Shown: one piece after another, positions 35,959 to 45,173 of the stretch
How positions within the stretch are numbered: the stretch's first letter is position 1
How the letters are laid out: every line of letters starts with the position of its first letter
NCBI GenBank assembly: GCA_964457225.1
Contig: CAYWEM010000019.1
Location: forward strand, 1-46,410
DNA length: 46,410 bases
Reading direction: 5' to 3'
Source of the DNA: CAYWEM01 sp964457225
GTDB lineage: Bacteria; Acidobacteriota; Aminicenantia; UBA2199
Made by a program: the position numbers and the translations under genes
The notes under the pieces: generated by a model
What the model was told of the DNA's origin: nothing
Database searches by the model: none
Seen by the model: the letters and a program-made list of their open reading frames with translations, nothing else

Positions 35959-36774
35959 ATGGCCGGAAAGCTTGTTCAACTGAAAAAAATGCTGCGTTCT
36001 GTTCCTTCCGCGGCCCTGGCTTTCTCCGGCGGGGCTGACAGTTCTTTCCTGGCTTTCGTGGCTGCCCGCACAGTTCCGGGCCGGTTGATGCTGGTGACCT
36101 TCGCTTCCTCCCTGCTCAGTTCGGATGAAAAAAACGCCGTGATTGAAATGTCCTCCTGGCTGGGCCTCGAACACCGTTTCCTGTCTCTCGGCGGATCACT
36201 GCCCCAGGCGCTGAGTTCCAACCAACCGAACCGCTGTTATCATTGCAAACTGGAGTTATTCAGTGCCCTGCGCCGTTTCGCGGCTGAGCAGGGCCTGGCG
36301 GTGGTGTTGGACGGGACAAACGCCGACGACAGCCTTGAGTACCGGCCGGGCCTGCGAGCTCTGAAAGAGCTGGGGATCCTGTCACCGCTGTTGAGCGCCC
36401 GGATCGGGAAAAAAGAAATTCGACGCTGGTCGCGGCGTTTCGCCCTGCCCGGCGCCGGCAGGCCCAGCGCCGCCTGCCTGGCTACCAGGTTTCCTTACGG
36501 AGAAGAGATCACCGAAACTAAACTGCAACGCCTGGAACGGGTGGAATCCTGGCTGCGGGGAAAGGGATTCGGTTCTTTCCGGGTACGAAGTCACCAGGAC
36601 CTGGCCCGGTTGGAGTTCAGCGCCAGGGAAATGGGGCGGGCCTGGAAAAACAGGGCTGAAATTGAAGAAGCCTGTCGCAGAGCCGGCTTTTTATACGTGG
36701 CCATGGATTTGCGGGGTTTCAGAAGCGGTTCCATGGATGAGGCGCTGGATGCCAGGGCGTTGAAACAATCCTGA
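35959..36774 (+). CDS. larE: LarE-type ATP-dependent sacrificial sulfur transferase
   Basis: PP-loop protein of 271 residues of the LarE family, which makes the pyridinium-dithiocarboxylate nickel cofactor (NPN) by adding sulfur from its own cysteine or an iron-sulfur cluster. Seen: PP-loop AFSGGADSSF (residues 21-30), RCYHCK (Cys93, Cys96), and AACLATRFPYGEEIT, where Cys173 is in the position of the sacrificial Cys. LarA, LarB and LarC are not in the window. Some LarE-like proteins serve other sulfur transfers, so the product is not certain. It is convergent with the phospholipase-like gene with only 1 base between. Confidence 0.9.
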   Translation: MAGKLVQLKKMLRSVPSAALAFSGGADSSFLAFVAARTVPGRLMLVTFASSLLSSDEKNAVIEMSSWLGLEHRFLSLGGSLPQALSSNQPNRCYHCKLELFSALRRFAAEQGLAVVLDGTNADDSLEYRPGLRALKELGILSPLLSARIGKKEIRRWSRRFALPGAGRPSAACLATRFPYGEEITETKLQRLERVESWLRGKGFGSFRVRSHQDLARLEFSAREMGRAWKNRAEIEEACRRAGFLYVAMDLRGFRSGSMDEALDARALKQS

Positions 36775-36775
36775 A

Positions 36776-37717
36776 TCAAATCCGGGTTCGAAAAAGGTCG
36801 TAAGAGCCTTTCTCCGAGCGGTGAACCAGGGCTTCCCTGCCTCGATCAGGCAAACCGGTGTGCAGGTTGGGGCCGGCCGGCAGATTGGTTTTTCCCTCCA
36901 GCCCGGCGTTCAGGTCAGCCATGAACTTGAGTGCTTTTTCGCGGGCGCTTGCCGCCAGTTCTTTTACCGTACTGCAGTGCCAGGTTCCGGTTACCGGGTG
37001 TCGATACTTGACGGGTTCGGTAAAGCGACCGGCCAGCTTTTTGAAGCTAGGCAGGTAAAAAGAAGTCACAAAGGGGCGCATATCCCTGCTGAACCAGCTC
37101 ATGAAAACGGCCAGGCCGGCCAGCAAGGGATTCCAGAAAAATCTCTGGCTGCTTTGGTAGCTGCGCAGGCAGGCGCGCAGTTCTGCAGCCGGATAGGGGC
37201 GGCCGCAGAAGAGGGTGCGGCCGATCAGCCCGAGCATTTCCACGCGGGAAATTTCCGCCCTGGACAGGTTTTCGGACATCAAACCCCGGTTGGGCAGGCT
37301 CTGTTCGGCCATGTAATACAGGTCGAGAATCGATTCCACGGCGTGATGCTCGCGCCTGTCCAGACCGGCAAAATAGTAGACCAGCGGATGGAAAACACTG
37401 TCAACGGCCACGTGGGTCAGGTAGCCGCAGAGAAAGGAGAGCGCGGGTGCTTCGGGTTGATAGCCAAGCTCGGCCAGCATGAATGACACCGGCTGCAGGG
37501 TGTTGTATCCCTGGTCTCCATGCAGGCTGACCGCCCGGCCGCGGAACAATTCCCGGGCCGGGCCGGAGTGATAGTAGAAAAGGATATCCGGAGCCACGGC
37601 GCCGATCAGGTACATGTAGGGGTTCTCGGCAACAAGGGCGGCAATATGCGGCTGTTCAGCGGCCAGATCGCTTCGGATGGTTTCGGCCAGGCACCAGTGA
37701 GTGTATTCCTTGGGCAT
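36776..37717 (-). CDS. Zinc-dependent phospholipase C-like protein
   Basis: A 313-residue protein of the Zn-dependent PLC-like family (PF00882 pattern): EYTHWCLAETI at the start, GAVAPDILFYYHSG, SLHGDQGYNT, and LCGYLTHVAVDSVFHPLVYY, which together give the His and Asp metal ligands. No signal peptide is visible, unlike secreted clostridial PLC, so it is probably cytoplasmic. The exact substrate is unknown. It is divergent from an exported unknown across an intergenic region with nested inverted repeats. Confidence 0.85.
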   Translation of the reverse strand: MPKEYTHWCLAETIRSDLAAEQPHIAALVAENPYMYLIGAVAPDILFYYHSGPARELFRGRAVSLHGDQGYNTLQPVSFMLAELGYQPEAPALSFLCGYLTHVAVDSVFHPLVYYFAGLDRREHHAVESILDLYYMAEQSLPNRGLMSENLSRAEISRVEMLGLIGRTLFCGRPYPAAELRACLRSYQSSQRFFWNPLLAGLAVFMSWFSRDMRPFVTSFYLPSFKKLAGRFTEPVKYRHPVTGTWHCSTVKELAASAREKALKFMADLNAGLEGKTNLPAGPNLHTGLPDRGREALVHRSEKGSYDLFRTRI

Positions 37718-37762
37718 CAGGCTTTTCCCCGCCTTTGCTTGTTCAAGAGCTTTATACTTTTC

Positions 37763-37813
37763 ATCATGGCTGGATTCCGCGGCACAGTGCTCAAGCTGTG
37801 CTCAGGCCATGAT
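37763..37813. promoter_or_regulatory. nested inverted repeats between divergent genes
   Basis: ATCATGGC (37763-37770) and GCCATGAT (37806-37813) are perfect inverted copies; inside them GCACAG (37782-37787) and CTGTGC (37796-37801) are a second perfect pair. The element lies between the phospholipase-like gene (minus) and the exported unknown (plus). It could be an operator pair or a folded RNA. Confidence 0.45.
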
Positions 37814-37881
37814 AATCAATCGACCTCTGCTTGTCCAGAGTAGATCTTGTCATTTATTCCGATTCAAGGTATAAGGATTCG

Positions 37882-38532
37882 ATGAAAGCGGTTCTGCTCT
37901 TGGTGCTTCTGGTTTTTCCGGGTCGGCCGGGATTCAGCCAGCTTTTTCCGGAACGCGAAGCCCAGGCCGGCCGCCTGCACCAGCTGCTGAAAAGAATCGA
38001 CCTGAAGAACCCTGCCCTGGTCCAGGTGAGATTCCTTTGGGCGGACGGGAATGCCGGCTCGGCTTTGCTTGAAATGTGTGCCGTTGCCGCCGGGGAGGAG
38101 CTGTTCAACATTTGCTCGGATCTGAAACCGGAATTGCAGTTGAAAGAAGAATTCAGGGCCTGGCGCCAGGCCGGCCGGCCTGGTTTTTTTTCTTCCGTCA
38201 TGCTCGGCAGGGAACCCGACGCGTTGTTGCTCCAGGTCCTCAATATCTGCAGTATGCGCTCCGCCCTGGAGAGCAATACTCTGAGCAGTGGCGAAGCCCT
38301 GGAATTCTGGGAATTGTTTATAGAACTTACCGACCAGGCCTGGAAAAGGCGCGGCGGCACGCCCGGGGATTGCGCCGTGCTGGCTCTGGGGGCCAGGCTG
38401 GATTTCATCCGCTCGGCCGCAAATTGGCGGGCCCGGGCAAAAAGGCTGATAAAACGCGGGGATTTCCCCGGGAAAATTCCTGATGCTGCAGCTTCCATTC
38501 TGACTGCTTTCAGAAAACTGGAGAGGATGTGA
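37882..38532 (+). CDS. exported protein of unknown function
   Basis: Not recognised. ATG 37882 with AAGGA (37873-37877) gives 216 residues; the signal peptide is MKAVLLLVLLVFPGRPGFSQ. The mature part is largely helical, with Cys in LEMCAVAA, FNICSDL, LNICSMR and GDCAVLAL. Its stop overlaps the GTG start of the CDF transporter gene, so the two are translationally coupled. A role linked with the transporter is possible but not shown. Confidence 0.75.
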   Translation: MKAVLLLVLLVFPGRPGFSQLFPEREAQAGRLHQLLKRIDLKNPALVQVRFLWADGNAGSALLEMCAVAAGEELFNICSDLKPELQLKEEFRAWRQAGRPGFFSSVMLGREPDALLLQVLNICSMRSALESNTLSSGEALEFWELFIELTDQAWKRRGGTPGDCAVLALGARLDFIRSAANWRARAKRLIKRGDFPGKIPDAAASILTAFRKLERM

Positions 38533-39392
38533 ATATCGAAGGCCGAAACGCGGCCATGAAAATCCTGCTGGCCGGGAATGTCTTTCTCTTCCTGCTTAAA
38601 CTGGCCGCCGGCCTTCATTCACGCTCCATTGCCGTACTCTCGGACGCCTTCAATTCCCTGACCGACATAATGGCTTCGGTGGTAGTGGTGATTTCAATGC
38701 GGGTAGCCCTGCGCCAGCCCGACCAGGATCACCACTACGGTCATCACCGGGCGGAACCGATCGCCGGCCTGGTGGTCGCGGTGCTGGCCTTTGTGCTGGG
38801 CTTTGAAGTTCTGCGCCAGTCTTTGATGCGCCTGTTGGGAGACCCGGTGCAGATAGACGGCGTAGTGGCCTTCTGGGCCATGATCATAACCATAGCCGTG
38901 AAAACGCTCATGGGCGCGGTTTTTTTCGTCGTCGGCCGGCGCAGCCGCAGTCCCGCCCTGAAAGCCGCCTTTGTCGATGCCCTCAATGACGTTATGATCG
39001 GGCTGGTGGTCATAGCCGGGATTATCGGAGTCAGGCTGGGCTGGCCGGCGACCGATGCCCTGGCCGGACTGCTGGTCGGGCTGGTGGTCATCTATGCCGG
39101 CTATCGGATCGGCCGGGAAAACCTGGATTTCCTGATGGGCCGGGCTGCGGCCGAGCATGTCTGCCGTGATATCAACCAGGCGGCCCTGTCAGTCAAAGGA
39201 GTGAAAGGGGTGAACGATGTCCTGACTCATTACGTCGGCAACCGCATTCATGCCGAAGTACACATTGAAGTCGATCCGGCCATGCGCACCGACCAGGCTC
39301 ATGACATCGGCAAGGAAGTCCAGTTCAGGATCGAATCAATCGAGGACGTTTCCAGGGTCTTCATTCACATCGATCCGTTCAGGGAAAAGTGA
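38529..39392 (+). CDS. Cation diffusion facilitator (CDF) metal transporter
   Basis: Inner-membrane proton/metal antiporter of 287 residues with six hydrophobic helices (about 12-200) and a cytoplasmic domain (about 205-287). Metal site signs: SIAVLSDAFNSLTD in helix II and DQDHHYGHHRAEP in the loop, FVDALNDVMIG in helix V. The C-terminal part has VNDVLTHYVGNRIHAEVHIEVDP typical of the family. GTG 38529 overlaps the previous stop; ATG 38556 is an alternative. The metal (Zn, Fe, Mn, Co) cannot be told. Confidence 0.9.
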   Translation: MNIEGRNAAMKILLAGNVFLFLLKLAAGLHSRSIAVLSDAFNSLTDIMASVVVVISMRVALRQPDQDHHYGHHRAEPIAGLVVAVLAFVLGFEVLRQSLMRLLGDPVQIDGVVAFWAMIITIAVKTLMGAVFFVVGRRSRSPALKAAFVDALNDVMIGLVVIAGIIGVRLGWPATDALAGLLVGLVVIYAGYRIGRENLDFLMGRAAAEHVCRDINQAALSVKGVKGVNDVLTHYVGNRIHAEVHIEVDPAMRTDQAHDIGKEVQFRIESIEDVSRVFIHIDPFREK

Positions 39393-39454
39393 TTTTTCAG
39401 CCTGCTTGTCGAATACCCTGCTGTTTGCTGCAGTCGCCCGGGAGATCCTGATCC

Positions 39455-40396
39455 ATGAAGCCTTTTGCAACTGAAAAACAAGAGGATTCACAGCCGGAAA
39501 AAGCAGGCCCGGCGGTTTCAGTACTGCTGGTGCATTACGGCCGGCCCGATTTTCTATATGAAGCCCTGGCCGCCCTGGAATTGAGCGAAGGGCCGGAAAT
39601 GGAGATCATAGTGGTGGACAACGGCGGCGGGCCCAGGTTGGCTGAAGTTCTGCCGGAAATGTTTCCCGGAGTGCGGGTTTTAACCAGCCCGGGAAATATC
39701 GGTTTCGGCCGGGCCAACAACCTGGCCGCGGCCGCGGCCCAGGGACGCTATCTATTCTTTTTAAACTCCGATGCCATGGTCGGGCGGGATACGGTCCGCC
39801 GCCTGCTGGAAAAAATGGAACAGGAGCCGGGTATTGGACTTCTCGGCCCGCTTTTACTGAACCAGGACCGTACTTTTCAGCTCTCTTTCGGTCGCTCCGC
39901 TTTTCTCTGGGGCGAGTTCCGACAGCGCTTCCTGGCCCGCCGGCTGGAAAGCCGGCGCCTGGGTGACCCGCCGGCCAGGAATTACGAATCCCCGGTAACC
40001 TGGCTGACCGGCGCGGCCCTGATGGCCAGGGCCGATCTTTTCCAGGACCGGTGCTTTTTCGATGAAGAAATCTTCCTGTATTTTGAGGATGTAGACCTGT
40101 GCCTGCGGGTATCCGAACTCGGTTACCGGCTGGTTTTCTGGTCAGGAACCGCCCTGGTGCATTACGGCGGCGGCAGTGCGGCTCCGGATTCCCCCCCGGT
40201 CATGGTCGCCTACCGCCGCAGCCAGCTTTACCTGTATCGAAAGCACCGGCCCGGATGGCAGTATCGCCTGTTGCGATTTTACCTGGCTGTAAAATACCGA
40301 CTGGCCCTGGCCCGGCTCAGGGGGCTGGATCAGCAGACCCTGGCCCGGAAAACTGCGGTCAGGGAAATACTTGAATTGCTGAAAGATCAACAGTGA
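39455..40396 (+). CDS. Family 2 glycosyltransferase (rhamnosyltransferase-like)
   Basis: GT-A fold enzyme of 313 residues. It has VSVLLVHYGRPDFLYEAL, EIIVVDNGGG, SPGNIGFGRANN, a nucleotide/metal motif FLNSDAMV (SD in place of DxD), VTWLTGAALMARADLF, and FDEEIFLYFEDVDLCLR, which is the acceptor-side signature of the WbbL/rhamnosyl type. It would add a sugar to lipid carrier or surface polysaccharide. No polysaccharide cluster is present nearby. Confidence 0.88.
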   Translation: MKPFATEKQEDSQPEKAGPAVSVLLVHYGRPDFLYEALAALELSEGPEMEIIVVDNGGGPRLAEVLPEMFPGVRVLTSPGNIGFGRANNLAAAAAQGRYLFFLNSDAMVGRDTVRRLLEKMEQEPGIGLLGPLLLNQDRTFQLSFGRSAFLWGEFRQRFLARRLESRRLGDPPARNYESPVTWLTGAALMARADLFQDRCFFDEEIFLYFEDVDLCLRVSELGYRLVFWSGTALVHYGGGSAAPDSPPVMVAYRRSQLYLYRKHRPGWQYRLLRFYLAVKYRLALARLRGLDQQTLARKTAVREILELLKDQQ

Positions 40397-40426
40397 AGTT
40401 ATATCAATCAAAGAGGCAGGTGAAGC

Positions 40427-43288
40427 ATGAAAAAGAGCGCGGCATTGTTCCTGGTCCTGGGCCTGGCTTTTTTTATAAAAGCCGGTGAAACGCCGAAAAA
40501 AATCCTCGATCACGATGTCTACGATTCATGGAACGATATCCAGGGGACCACTCTGAGCCCCGACGGCCGCTGGGTCGCGTACCAGTTGGAACCCCAGCTG
40601 GGCGACGGCCGCCTGGTTTTGGTTGACCTGGAAAACGATAAAAGCTTTGAATTCGAACGCGGTTACCGGGCGGCTTTCATGCCTGATTCCCGCTGCGCGG
40701 TTTTCCTGGTGAAGCCCGGCCGGGCTGAGCTCAAGGAGGCGCGGCGGAAAAAACTCAAGCCTGAACAAATGCCCAGGGACGGCTTGACCGTGTTGAAACT
40801 GGATGACGGTAAGCTCAGAAGTTTTGAGCGTGTTCTTTCTTTCCAGGTTCCACGGGAAGCAGGTGCCTGGCTGGTCCTGCATTTTGCCCCAGTTCCGCCG
40901 CCTGAAAAAGAGTCGGCTGAGCCTGACAAAAGTGCGCCGGCCGAAAAAAAACCAGCTTCGAAAAAGGACTCAGATGAACCGGAAAAAGGAAGACTGATTG
41001 CCCTGGAGCCACTGTCAGGAAGGGAGATTGAAATCCCCGATGTGTCTTCTTACGTGCTGGATCAGCGCGGCGGCCGCCTGCTATTCGTCCGCGAGGCCGG
41101 GGATGTGGACCTGGGCGGAGTGAGCATACTGGAACCGGAAAGCGGCCGCAGGCTTGAAATCAAGGCCGGCCCCGGTCTTTTTAAAAACCCGGTTTTCTCG
41201 GAAAACGGAGACCGGGTCGTATTCCTGGGCCGGGACAAAGCTCCGGCCGGTTCGGAAGGAAGCGAACCTGAAAAGGAAAAAGAAAAAAAGAACAAGCTGC
41301 CCTATTCTCTTTATCATTGGCAGGTGGGCCAGGAGAGAGCCGGTCTGCTGGTCGGTCCGGACGGTTCCGGCCTGCAGTTGGGATGGCGGCTGAGCGAGCA
41401 TGCCCCGCTCGTTTTTTCCAAAAGCGGAGGCCGGGTTTTCCTGGGTGTCGCTCCGCCGCCGGTCGAAGCCGAAGCGGAGATTCCGGAGGATGAAAAAACC
41501 GTGCTCGATGTCTGGCACTGGCAGGATCCCCTGATCCAGCCCCAGCAGCTGAAGAACCTGGAAGAGGAAGGTAAGCGTTCGTACCGGGCTGTTTTTCACC
41601 TGAGTTCCGGCAACCTGGTCCAGTTGGCCGCTCCCGACCTGGAGGAAGCGGAGATGGTGCGGGAAGGTGAGGCGGATTTCGTCCTGGCCTGGACTAATGC
41701 TCCCTATCGCCGCCGGGCCACCTGGGAAGGGCGTTCAGCCAGGGACCTTTACCTGGTGGATCTGAAAAAAGGCGGGCGCAGGCTGCTGGCCGCAGAAGTG
41801 CCCGATTGGCCGAGGATTTCCCCCCGGGGAGCTTTCGCCGCCTGGTTTGATCCGGCCCGGGGGCAATGGCTGGTCTTGAACATCGCCGAGGGCCGATTGC
41901 ATAACCTGACTGCCGGTTTACCGGTATCCTTCGCCAACGAGCAGGATGACACTCCTGATCATCCCCGGGCGTACGGCGCGGCCGGCTGGCTGGAAAATGA
42001 AAGGGGCTTATTGGTTTATGACCGCTACGACATCTGGCTGCTTGATCCTTCCGGCCGTCGACCGGCCCGGCGCCTGACCGCCGGCCGCGAGCAAAGGCTG
42101 GTTTACCGGCGCCTGGCCCTGGACCCCCGGGAAAAGGCGATTGACCCGAAATCGGAGCTGTTCCTGCGCTATTTCAACGAAGTCGACAAGTCCAGCGGTT
42201 ATTGCCGCCTGGCCCAAGAAGACGGCGCCTTGCCGGCCGTGCTTTTCCAGGCGGAGGCCATGCTGGGAAATCCGCTCAAGGCTTCCGGGGCCGAGCGCTA
42301 CGTTTTTACCCGGGGCAATTTTCGGGATTTTCCCGATCTTTACACCTGCGATGCCTCTTTCCGCGAACCGCGCCGCATCAGCCGGGCCAATCCGCAGCAG
42401 TCGGAGTACCTCTGGGGCAGTGTGGAGTTGGTCGCCTGGACCAGCCTTGACGGAAAAAACCTGCAGGGACTGCTCTACAAGCCGGAGTATTTCAGCGCCG
42501 GGGAAAAATACCCGATGATCGTCTACTTCTACGAAAGGCTCAGCGATTCCCTGCACCGGCATTACGCGCCGGCGCCTTCCCGCTCGACCATCAACCCTAC
42601 TTTTTACTGTTCCAGGGGCTACCTGGTCTTCATGCCGGACGTAGTTTACCTGGAAGGTTATCCCGGGCAGAGCGCCCTGAACGCGATCGTGCCCGGCGTG
42701 CTGAACCTGGTCGAAAAAGGATTTGTAGATTCCGATCGAATAGGCATCCAGGGCCAGAGCTGGGGCGGCTACCAGGTGGCGCACCTGATCACCCGGACCA
42801 ATCTTTTCCGGGCGGCCATGGCCGGGGCTCCGGTGGTGAACATGACCAGCGCCTACGGCGGCATACGCTGGGGCAGCGGCATGAGCCGCATCTGGCAGTA
42901 TGAAAAATCTCAGAGCCGTATCGGCGCGTCACTCTGGGAGAGGCCGTTGCACTACCTGGATAATTCGCCGCTGTTCCGGGCCCAGGACGTCAATACTCCG
43001 TTGTTGATGATGCACAATGACGGTGACGGGGCCGTGCCCTGGTACCAGGGCATTGAGATGTTCATGGCCCTGCGCAGGCTGGAGAAACCCGTCTGGCTGT
43101 TGAATTACAACGGCGAGGAACACAACCTGACCAGGCGGCCCAATATGAAAGATCTGGCCCGGCGCATGCAGCAGTTTTTTGATCATTTCCTGCTGGACGC
43201 CCCGGCTCCGCGCTGGCTTAGTGAAGGTTTGCCGGCCCTGGAAAAAGGCCTGCGCCTGGGACTTGAGGAAGTGTCCGGCAAAAACTGA
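40427..43288 (+). CDS. S9-family (prolyl oligopeptidase-type) serine peptidase
   Basis: Large exported peptidase of 953 residues: signal peptide (about 1-20), a beta-propeller region with several TolB/WD-like repeats (about 35-650), and a C-terminal alpha/beta hydrolase. The catalytic triad is Ser778 in GQSWGGY, Asp867 in NDGDGAVPW and His899 in GEEHNLT. This corresponds to dipeptidyl aminopeptidase/acylaminoacyl peptidases used in periplasmic peptide digestion. Charged Lys/Glu/Pro-rich linkers at about 160-190 and 285-305 interrupt the propeller. Ribosome site GAGGCAGG precedes ATG 40427. Confidence 0.92.
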   Translation: MKKSAALFLVLGLAFFIKAGETPKKILDHDVYDSWNDIQGTTLSPDGRWVAYQLEPQLGDGRLVLVDLENDKSFEFERGYRAAFMPDSRCAVFLVKPGRAELKEARRKKLKPEQMPRDGLTVLKLDDGKLRSFERVLSFQVPREAGAWLVLHFAPVPPPEKESAEPDKSAPAEKKPASKKDSDEPEKGRLIALEPLSGREIEIPDVSSYVLDQRGGRLLFVREAGDVDLGGVSILEPESGRRLEIKAGPGLFKNPVFSENGDRVVFLGRDKAPAGSEGSEPEKEKEKKNKLPYSLYHWQVGQERAGLLVGPDGSGLQLGWRLSEHAPLVFSKSGGRVFLGVAPPPVEAEAEIPEDEKTVLDVWHWQDPLIQPQQLKNLEEEGKRSYRAVFHLSSGNLVQLAAPDLEEAEMVREGEADFVLAWTNAPYRRRATWEGRSARDLYLVDLKKGGRRLLAAEVPDWPRISPRGAFAAWFDPARGQWLVLNIAEGRLHNLTAGLPVSFANEQDDTPDHPRAYGAAGWLENERGLLVYDRYDIWLLDPSGRRPARRLTAGREQRLVYRRLALDPREKAIDPKSELFLRYFNEVDKSSGYCRLAQEDGALPAVLFQAEAMLGNPLKASGAERYVFTRGNFRDFPDLYTCDASFREPRRISRANPQQSEYLWGSVELVAWTSLDGKNLQGLLYKPEYFSAGEKYPMIVYFYERLSDSLHRHYAPAPSRSTINPTFYCSRGYLVFMPDVVYLEGYPGQSALNAIVPGVLNLVEKGFVDSDRIGIQGQSWGGYQVAHLITRTNLFRAAMAGAPVVNMTSAYGGIRWGSGMSRIWQYEKSQSRIGASLWERPLHYLDNSPLFRAQDVNTPLLMMHNDGDGAVPWYQGIEMFMALRRLEKPVWLLNYNGEEHNLTRRPNMKDLARRMQQFFDHFLLDAPAPRWLSEGLPALEKGLRLGLEEVSGKN

Positions 43289-43306
43289 TTATTCTGCCTG
43301 GATTGC

Positions 43307-45076
43307 CTATTTTAACCTGGAAAGGACTTGTTGCAGAAGTTTTTCCAGGTCGGCCGCGTTCATGAACCCGGAAAAGCGGGTTTTTTCGGTGCCGTCGGGG
43401 GCCAGGATTATGATGGTGGGCAGGCCGATTATGGAGTAATCCCGGCGCCAGCCCTGGTTTGTTTCGTTCTTGCGGGTGAAATCAAGTTTAACCGGGATGA
43501 AGGCTTCATTGAGCAGTTCGGCCAGGCTCTGGACTGAAAAGGTCTTGCTCTCCAGTTCCTTGCAGGCCGTGCACCAATCGGCATAAGCGTCGAGCAGCAG
43601 GGGTTTTCCGGCTGAGGATGCCTCGGAAAGCGCATTGTCCAGGTCGGAGCGCCAATTGACCGAGGCTTGGCGGGAGATCTCCCCCTGGCCCGTGATTCCC
43701 GAGGCGGACGGTCCGGTCAGCCCGGCCAGGCCGCGCCAGAAGAAAAAGGCTCCGCCGAGCAGCAGCAGTAACAGCAAGGTCTGGCGCAGGCGCCCCTTGT
43801 TTTCCTGTTCGGCAGATGCTTGCAGCAGGCCCCCCCAGGCGGCCAGTGCCACCAGGAATACACCCCAGGCCAGCTCGGCCCAGGCGGCCGGCAGGATGGT
43901 GCCCAGGAAGTAAATGCCGCCGCCTATCAGCATAACGGCGAAGAAGTTTTTGATCGCGCTCATCCATGATCCGCCGCGGGGCAGGCTCGAAATCAGGCCC
44001 GAAAAAGTGCCCACCAGCAGGAAGATCACGCTCAGGCCCAGGGCGAAGGTCAGGGTCAGGAGGAAACCCATCAGGGTGTTGCCGCTCTGGGCCACCCAGG
44101 TCAACAGTACCACCAGCAGGGGGCCGGTGCAGGGAGCGGCGATCAGGGCGGCCAGTCCGCCGATCAGTATTGCTTTCAGTATGTCGGACTTGCCGCCGCC
44201 GCTGAGCTTGGAACTCAGGGAGGCCGGTACCGGGAAAGAAAAGAGTCCGGCCATGGACAGCCCCATGGTCATGAAAACCAGGGAGATGAAAACCACGAAA
44301 ACCGGGCTCTGCAGGGAAGCACCGATCATGGCCCCGGAACCGGCGGCGGCCAGGCCCAGGGCGGCATAGACCAGGGCCAGTCCCAGAACGAAGAACAGCG
44401 AAAGAATGAAACCGCGGCCTTTCGACCCGCCGCTGCGGCCGCCCACGTAACCCATGATTATCGGGATCACCGGGTATACGCAGGGCGTCAGGCTGGTCAG
44501 GAATCCGGCGGCGAAGACGAGCAGGAAGAGCAGGAAGGAACCCTTGTCCAGTTCCCGGTCGAGCAGGGAAACCAGGCCGCTGCCCTGGACCGGGGAATCA
44601 TTTTCCGATTCGATTTCGAGCAGTTCAGGCTCGGTTTTCAAGCTGGTGAAAAGGAACTCTATTTCCTGGTCGGCCGGCGGGAAGCAGAGTTCCAGCGGCC
44701 GCTCCTGGCAGATCTGGTAGGAAACCAGGAATTTCACGCTGACCGGCCGGTCTGATTCCCGCAGGACGGAATAAAACGCTTCCACCTTGAAATCACCCTG
44801 GAAAACCATTTCATCGCCCCAGGGCCGGCCCTCGGGAAAGCGGATGGATGTTATTTTCAGCGGAGCCTCTTCATCAACTTCGATGAAGAAAAAACCGTGC
44901 TTGAGATCGGTGACGTGATGGTCGGCGGGCACCGAGAAATGGAACTCGAGCAGGTTTGCATCCTTCTGGCTGATCCTGATCAAAGGCCGACCTTCTTCCA
45001 CGAAGGCCGGCAGTCCCGCGGCCGCCCAGAAAACGATCAATGAAACTATGGCGATTACCCGGCTTTTCTTTTTCAT
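43307..45076 (-). CDS. dsbD: DsbD thiol:disulfide interchange protein
   Basis: Brings reducing power from cytoplasmic thioredoxin into the periplasm. ATG 45076 gives 589 residues; an ATG 12 codons upstream lies ahead of the -10 box and is rejected. Order: signal peptide (about 1-25), N-terminal DsbD-alpha domain with YQICQERPLELCFPP (Cys123, Cys131), eight-helix core with paired Cys199 (LTPCVYPVIP) and Cys316 (AAPCTGPL), and C-terminal thioredoxin-like domain with WCTACKELE (Cys502, Cys505). All six expected cysteines are present. It could support the reduction of cysteines in exported proteins or cytochrome c maturation. Confidence 0.95.
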   Translation of the reverse strand: MKKKSRVIAIVSLIVFWAAAGLPAFVEEGRPLIRISQKDANLLEFHFSVPADHHVTDLKHGFFFIEVDEEAPLKITSIRFPEGRPWGDEMVFQGDFKVEAFYSVLRESDRPVSVKFLVSYQICQERPLELCFPPADQEIEFLFTSLKTEPELLEIESENDSPVQGSGLVSLLDRELDKGSFLLFLLVFAAGFLTSLTPCVYPVIPIIMGYVGGRSGGSKGRGFILSLFFVLGLALVYAALGLAAAGSGAMIGASLQSPVFVVFISLVFMTMGLSMAGLFSFPVPASLSSKLSGGGKSDILKAILIGGLAALIAAPCTGPLLVVLLTWVAQSGNTLMGFLLTLTFALGLSVIFLLVGTFSGLISSLPRGGSWMSAIKNFFAVMLIGGGIYFLGTILPAAWAELAWGVFLVALAAWGGLLQASAEQENKGRLRQTLLLLLLLGGAFFFWRGLAGLTGPSASGITGQGEISRQASVNWRSDLDNALSEASSAGKPLLLDAYADWCTACKELESKTFSVQSLAELLNEAFIPVKLDFTRKNETNQGWRRDYSIIGLPTIIILAPDGTEKTRFSGFMNAADLEKLLQQVLSRLK

Positions 45077-45083
45077 AGGCCTG

Positions 45084-45092
45084 ATTTTATCA
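45084..45092 (-). promoter_or_regulatory. extended -10 box just before dsbD
   Basis: TGATAAAAT (minus strand, 45084-45092) ends 7 bases before ATG 45076; it is part of the palindrome CCTGATTTTATCAGG (45080-45094). No Shine-Dalgarno follows. Confidence 0.45.
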
Positions 45093-45096
45093 GGAA

Positions 45097-45119
45097 TCCC
45101 CGGCTGCGGCAATCGGGGA
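45097..45119. promoter_or_regulatory. hairpin between dsbD and rmuC
   Basis: TCCCCG (45097-45102) and CGGGGA (45114-45119) form a 6-bp stem with an 11-base loop between the two divergent genes. The role is not known. Confidence 0.35.
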
Positions 45120-45173
45120 CGGCCCTTGTCTTTTTCGTCTTCATCTGATAGATTTCCGTTGCAGGAGGGATTT

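Noticed and set aside
42008..42784. Long open frame antisense to the S9 peptidase
   Set aside because: Shadow of a strongly supported gene with an intact catalytic triad.
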